The notes beneath the pieces are model-generated. The model saw nothing but the letters and a program-made list of their open reading frames with translations, did no database searches and was not told where the DNA came from. Below, piece after piece: positions 6,016 to 7,992 of a DNA stretch of 7,992 bases; positions within the stretch are counted from its first letter, which is position 1, and each line of letters starts with the position of its first letter. Position numbers and translations under genes: made by a program. The stretch is from contig CAJQOR010000321.1 in the NCBI GenBank assembly GCA_905479965.1, forward strand, positions 1 to 7,992, written 5' to 3'. Origin of the DNA: an uncultured Rhizobiaceae group bacterium (GTDB lineage: Bacteria > Pseudomonadota > Alphaproteobacteria > Rhizobiales > Rhizobiaceae).

Positions 6016-6564
6016 TTACGAGCGAGCGCGGCGACGCTCTGAACTTGGCTGGTACGCCAATTTTGAGTGATAAGTGCAATAAGGCGCAGATTCATCGGAG
6101 TCATTTCCACAAAAGTGGAAGCCTTCCATCATCGGATCGCCAACTGGCCATTTGCAAGTAGTCTCACTCAATTCGATCAATTTCAGCTTTTTAGAAATTG
6201 GTACAACGACATCTTCAATAGGTCGCGTATCAATCTCTTGCATTGCGACCGCGTCAACATCGGTTTTCATAACAGTTGCCGCAGCTGCACCACCGCCGCC
6301 AGAACGTGTTGGCGTTGGGCGAGCCGATGCGCTCGCAGTACGAGGCGCTGTAAATCCTGTGCGTTGAGTTGCAACTGTTGGGCGTTTTGCGCGCGGGCTA
6401 CGTGACCCACCAGATTTTGCACGACCGGGCAAATGAAGACGATGAACTTTACCAATGACGGCGTTACGGCTCACGCCGCCAAGCTGCGCTGCGATTTGAC
6501 TCGCGCTCAGACCTTCTGCCCACAATTTCTTGAGCTGTTCGACGCGTTCATCAGTCCAACTCAT
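6016..6564 (-). CDS. gcrA: GcrA cell cycle regulator
   Basis: GcrA is a transcription factor of Alphaproteobacteria that binds sigma70 and promoters carrying GANTC sites methylated by CcrM. In Caulobacter it acts in early S phase and opposes CtrA in time. The 182-residue product starts MSWTDERVEQLKKLW, the family N-terminus. Residues 1-48 form the helix-turn-helix DNA-binding domain (SASQIAAQLG, VSRNAVIGKVHRL). Residues 49-100 are a low-complexity Arg/Ser/Pro/Ala and Gly-rich linker. The C-terminal sigma-interacting domain has the conserved TCKWPVGDP, FHFCGN and PYCTYHS (Cys137, Cys152, Cys163, His166). The ATG is preceded by GGAG at a 6-base spacing. The gene is divergent from argD and ends in its own terminator. 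Three GANTC sites lie in its upstream region, which could allow methylation-dependent control. Confidence 0.97.
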   Translation of the reverse strand: MSWTDERVEQLKKLWAEGLSASQIAAQLGGVSRNAVIGKVHRLHLPGRAKSGGSRSPRAKRPTVATQRTGFTAPRTASASARPTPTRSGGGGAAAATVMKTDVDAVAMQEIDTRPIEDVVVPISKKLKLIELSETTCKWPVGDPMMEGFHFCGNDSDESAPYCTYHSKLAYQPSSERRRARS

Positions 6565-6593
6565 ATTTATCTCCGTTCCTATTTATCTTGACA

Positions 6594-6730
6594 GAATCCA
6601 ACACCACTGCACTCAAACGAGTACATTTTAAAACACTTAAAAAGTCGCTGGGTCCGTCGCATTTTTTCCAACTAGATCTAAGTTAGTGATGACGGGACTC
6701 TGTGACAAGGGGGAGAAATTGCTCTGATTC
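6594..6730. promoter_or_regulatory. Cluster of three GANTC (CcrM) methylation sites upstream of gcrA
   Basis: GAATC (6594-6598), GACTC (6696-6700) and GATTC (6726-6730) fall within 137 bp. By eye I counted 13 GANTC sites in the whole window, against roughly 31 expected from random sequence, so the motif is depleted elsewhere and concentrated here. GANTC is the CcrM target and part of the sequence read by GcrA, so the cluster may take part in gcrA or argD control. Confidence 0.5.
6680..6708 (-). promoter_or_regulatory. Candidate gcrA promoter with GANTC in the spacer
   Basis: On the minus strand, TTGTCA (6708-6703) and TAACTT (6685-6680) are separated by 17 bases. The -35 matches the consensus well and the -10 poorly. 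A GAGTC methylation site (6700-6696) lies in the spacer close to the -35, an arrangement that could suit a GcrA-dependent promoter. The start of transcription would be near 6673, giving a leader of about 110 bases before the gcrA ATG. Confidence 0.3.
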
Positions 6731-6737
6731 GCAAAAA

Positions 6738-6777
6738 TTTAGTTTTCCCCAACTAAAGCGTGTTTTAGTTATTTTTT
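6738..6777 (+). repeat. Three-arm repeat TTTAGTT-N6-AACTAAA-N6-TTTAGTT followed by T6
   Basis: TTTAGTT at 6738-6744, its exact complement AACTAAA at 6751-6757 and TTTAGTT again at 6764-6770 are separated by two 6-base spacers and followed by A and six T (6772-6777). As DNA it is three 7-bp half-sites of alternating orientation at a 13-bp period, like a multimer operator. As RNA, arm 2 can pair with arm 1 or arm 3, and the latter hairpin precedes a T tract. The stems are AT-rich and weak, so an operator seems at least as likely as an attenuator. Confidence 0.5.
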
Positions 6778-6801
6778 GTCAAAAATTAAGATGCTGATTG
6801 A

Positions 6802-6819
6802 CGTAATTGTACCATTACG
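6802..6819. promoter_or_regulatory. Perfect inverted repeat CGTAAT-N6-ATTACG, candidate operator
   Basis: Two perfect 6-bp arms, 6802-6807 and 6814-6819, flank a 6-base centre. The repeat overlaps a TTGACG (6798-6803) that could be a -35 element, and ends 8 bp before the -35 of the likely argD promoter. This is a normal place for a repressor or activator dimer. The regulator is unknown. Confidence 0.35.
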
Positions 6820-6827
6820 ATGCATAA

Positions 6828-6856
6828 TTGACTTTTTGTTTCAAAGTGGCGATAAT
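6828..6856 (+). promoter_or_regulatory. Likely sigma70-type promoter of argD
   Basis: TTGACT (6828-6833) and GATAAT (6851-6856) are spaced by exactly 17 bases, each one base from the consensus. Transcription would begin near 6863, about 94 bases before the argD ATG. A second, poorer candidate lies upstream: TTGACG at 6798-6803 with CATAAT at 6823-6828, spacing 19. The -35 elements of both sit in an ATTGAC repeat 30 bp apart (6797-6802 and 6827-6832). Confidence 0.6.
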
Positions 6857-6861
6857 GTGAT

Positions 6862-6886
6862 AAGCCGTCCAAACTGGGCGGTTTTT
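6862..6886 (+). terminator. Hairpin with T5 in the argD leader
   Basis: CCGTCC (6865-6870), loop AAACT and GGGCGG (6876-6881) form a 6-bp stem with one G-U pair, extendable by A-T and G-U pairs below it. Five T follow (6882-6886). It looks like an intrinsic terminator for transcripts coming from upstream. It also starts almost exactly at the predicted argD transcription start, where it would form a 5'-terminal stem-loop rather than terminate. Confidence 0.5.
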
Positions 6887-6956
6887 CAATTTTTACTACG
6901 ACTAATCGCGCCGCGGATGCAGTTGGCACTCACATTGATTTTAACAGGAGAGCGGC

Positions 6957-7992
6957 ATGGCAAAGGCCACGTCTTTATATTCAATTCTTCCAACCTCCGG
7001 TGCAACATTTACATCCGGTGAAGGTGTTTGGCTTGAAACTGATCAGGGTGAGAAGTATCTCGACTTCACAGCGGGAATTGCAGTGAATTCGCTTGGACAC
7101 TGTCATCCTCACCTGGTCGACACATTAAAGCAACAAGCTGAACAGCTTTGGCATATTTCAAACTTGTTCCAGGTTACGGGACAAACAACGCTCGCTGACC
7201 GCTTAACCTCAAATACTTTTGCCGACAAAGTATTTTTCACAAATTCCGGTGTAGAAGCTATGGAATGCGCAATTAAAACTGCACGTCACTATCATTTTGC
7301 CAATGGTGAAGCTGAGCGTTTTGAAGTTATCACATTTCAAGGCGCATTCCATGGACGTTCAACGGCAACCATTGCAGCTGGTGGACAAGAAAAATACATT
7401 GAAGGCTTTGGACCTAAAGCGCCAGGCTTCATTCAAGTGGAACTTAATGATGTTGACGCGCTTAAAGAAGCGATCACGGACAATACAGCAGCATTGCTCA
7501 TTGAGCCCATTCAAGGTGAAGGTGGATTGCGCTATGTCCCAACTGAGTTTTTAAAAGAGTTGCGCGATCTTTGTGATGAAACAGGGACACTTCTTATCTT
7601 TGATGAAATCCAGTGCGGCGTTGGTCGGACCGGTAAATTATTTGCCCATGAATGGTCAGGCGTCGAGCCTGATATCATGGCTGTTGCAAAGGGTATTGGC
7701 GGCGGCTTTCCACTTGGCGCGTGTCTTGCAACGGAAGAAGCTGCGCAAAGCATGGTTCCGGGTACGCACGGAACAACCTTTGGCGGCAACCCATTAGCGA
7801 TGGCTGTAGGCAACGCTGTTTTGGATGTCGTGCTGGAAGATGGCTTTTTGGAAAACGTTCAGGAAGTTGCACTTTTGTTAAGACAAGGGCTGGCAGAGCT
7901 GACCGACACTTATCCAGATATTATCGAAGAGATAAGAGGCCAAGGTTTGATGATCGGCATCAAATGCAAGACGCCAAATGTCGAACTTTTGG
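6957..7992 (+). CDS. argD: Acetylornithine aminotransferase (ArgD), partial at 3' end
   Basis: This PLP-dependent class III aminotransferase of arginine biosynthesis converts N-acetylglutamate semialdehyde and glutamate to N-acetylornithine and 2-oxoglutarate in the cytoplasm. Related enzymes also act on succinyl-diaminopimelate in lysine synthesis. The window holds 345 codons of roughly 400, open to the last base without frameshift. Visible motifs are [17 protein letters not shown], the PLP-phosphate region [31 protein letters not shown], the cofactor Asp in [12 protein letters not shown], the Schiff-base Lys245 in [15 protein letters not shown], and [13 protein letters not shown]. The last favours ArgD over other class III members. 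ATG 6957 is preceded by AGGAG (6946-6950) at a 6-base spacing. The gene is divergent from gcrA. In Rhizobiales I recall argF following, which would lie beyond this window. Confidence 0.95.
   Translation, partial: MAKATSLYSILPTSGATFTSGEGVWLETDQGEKYLDFTAGIAVNSLGHCHPHLVDTLKQQAEQLWHISNLFQVTGQTTLADRLTSNTFADKVFFTNSGVEAMECAIKTARHYHFANGEAERFEVITFQGAFHGRSTATIAAGGQEKYIEGFGPKAPGFIQVELNDVDALKEAITDNTAALLIEPIQGEGGLRYVPTEFLKELRDLCDETGTLLIFDEIQCGVGRTGKLFAHEWSGVEPDIMAVAKGIGGGFPLGACLATEEAAQSMVPGTHGTTFGGNPLAMAVGNAVLDVVLEDGFLENVQEVALLLRQGLAELTDTYPDIIEEIRGQGLMIGIKCKTPNVELL

Noticed and set aside
6067..6405. Plus-strand frames of 112 and 71 codons opposite gcrA
   Set aside because: The Cys/Arg/Ala-rich composition is the complement of the gcrA linker and C-terminal codons. 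There is no ribosome site.
6628..6640. TTAA-N5-TTAA upstream of gcrA as a CtrA site
   Set aside because: The spacing is 5 rather than 7 bases and no flanking match to TTAACCAT is present, so it is likely chance in AT-rich DNA.
6670..6684. AACTAGATCTAAGTT as a further copy of the AACTAAA/TTTAGTT element
   Set aside because: It is a near-palindrome with an extra base, and its arms match only 5 of 7 bases, too weak to join to the three-arm repeat.
6776..7021. Open frame of 81 codons overlapping the argD start
   Set aside because: It runs through the argD promoter, hairpin and ribosome-binding site and into argD in another frame. It has no ribosome site and no recognisable protein character.
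7532..7872. Overlapping minus-strand frames inside argD
   Set aside because: They are antisense to conserved PLP-binding motifs of argD, which explain the open reading.

Overview
The window looks like chromosomal DNA of an alphaproteobacterium, most likely of the Hyphomicrobiales (Rhizobiales) and AT-rich for that group. The strongest evidence is a full-length gcrA, the alphaproteobacterial cell-cycle regulator, divergent from argD. I recall this arrangement as common in Rhizobiales. An S24 repressor of the 'MLSHxxIW' type, a TerB-like protein, a sterol-desaturase-family hydroxylase and a DUF2799 lipoprotein fit the same background. I see no tRNA, rRNA, CRISPR array, transposase or prophage structural gene.

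Layout. Positions 1-324 are a gene-free AT-rich leader with CtrA-like TTAA motifs and repeats close to the first gene. Then come, on the + strand, an HTH/S24 self-cleaving-type repressor (325-996), a TerB-like protein (1094-1516) and a membrane fatty acid hydroxylase/sterol desaturase (1618-2433). A periplasmic solute-binding protein (2443-3345, - strand) converges on the desaturase with only 9 bp between stops. Only 45 bp away, a family 2 glycosyltransferase reads out divergently (3391-5289, + strand). It is cut by an in-frame TAA at 4111-4113, and the same frame resumes the glycosyltransferase fold directly afterwards. A DUF2799 lipoprotein (5330-5941, - strand) follows, then a strong intrinsic terminator (5957-5990), gcrA (6016-6564, - strand), a 392-bp intergenic region dense in regulatory-looking structure, and argD (6957 to beyond the window end, + strand).

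The genes do not form one pathway. argD belongs to arginine biosynthesis, gcrA to CcrM-dependent cell-cycle transcription, and the glycosyltransferase and lipoprotein to the envelope. The most interesting parts are the nonsense-interrupted glycosyltransferase with all its catalytic motifs intact, and the gcrA-argD intergenic region. The latter holds three of the 13 GANTC (CcrM) sites I counted by eye in the window, a symmetric three-arm repeat followed by T6, an 18-bp palindrome, and a good sigma70-like promoter whose predicted transcript begins with a hairpin. I see no clear novel multi-gene system.

Three genes (S24 repressor, desaturase, DUF2799 lipoprotein) have better-supported TTG or GTG starts slightly inside the longest open frame. 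Those starts are used here.
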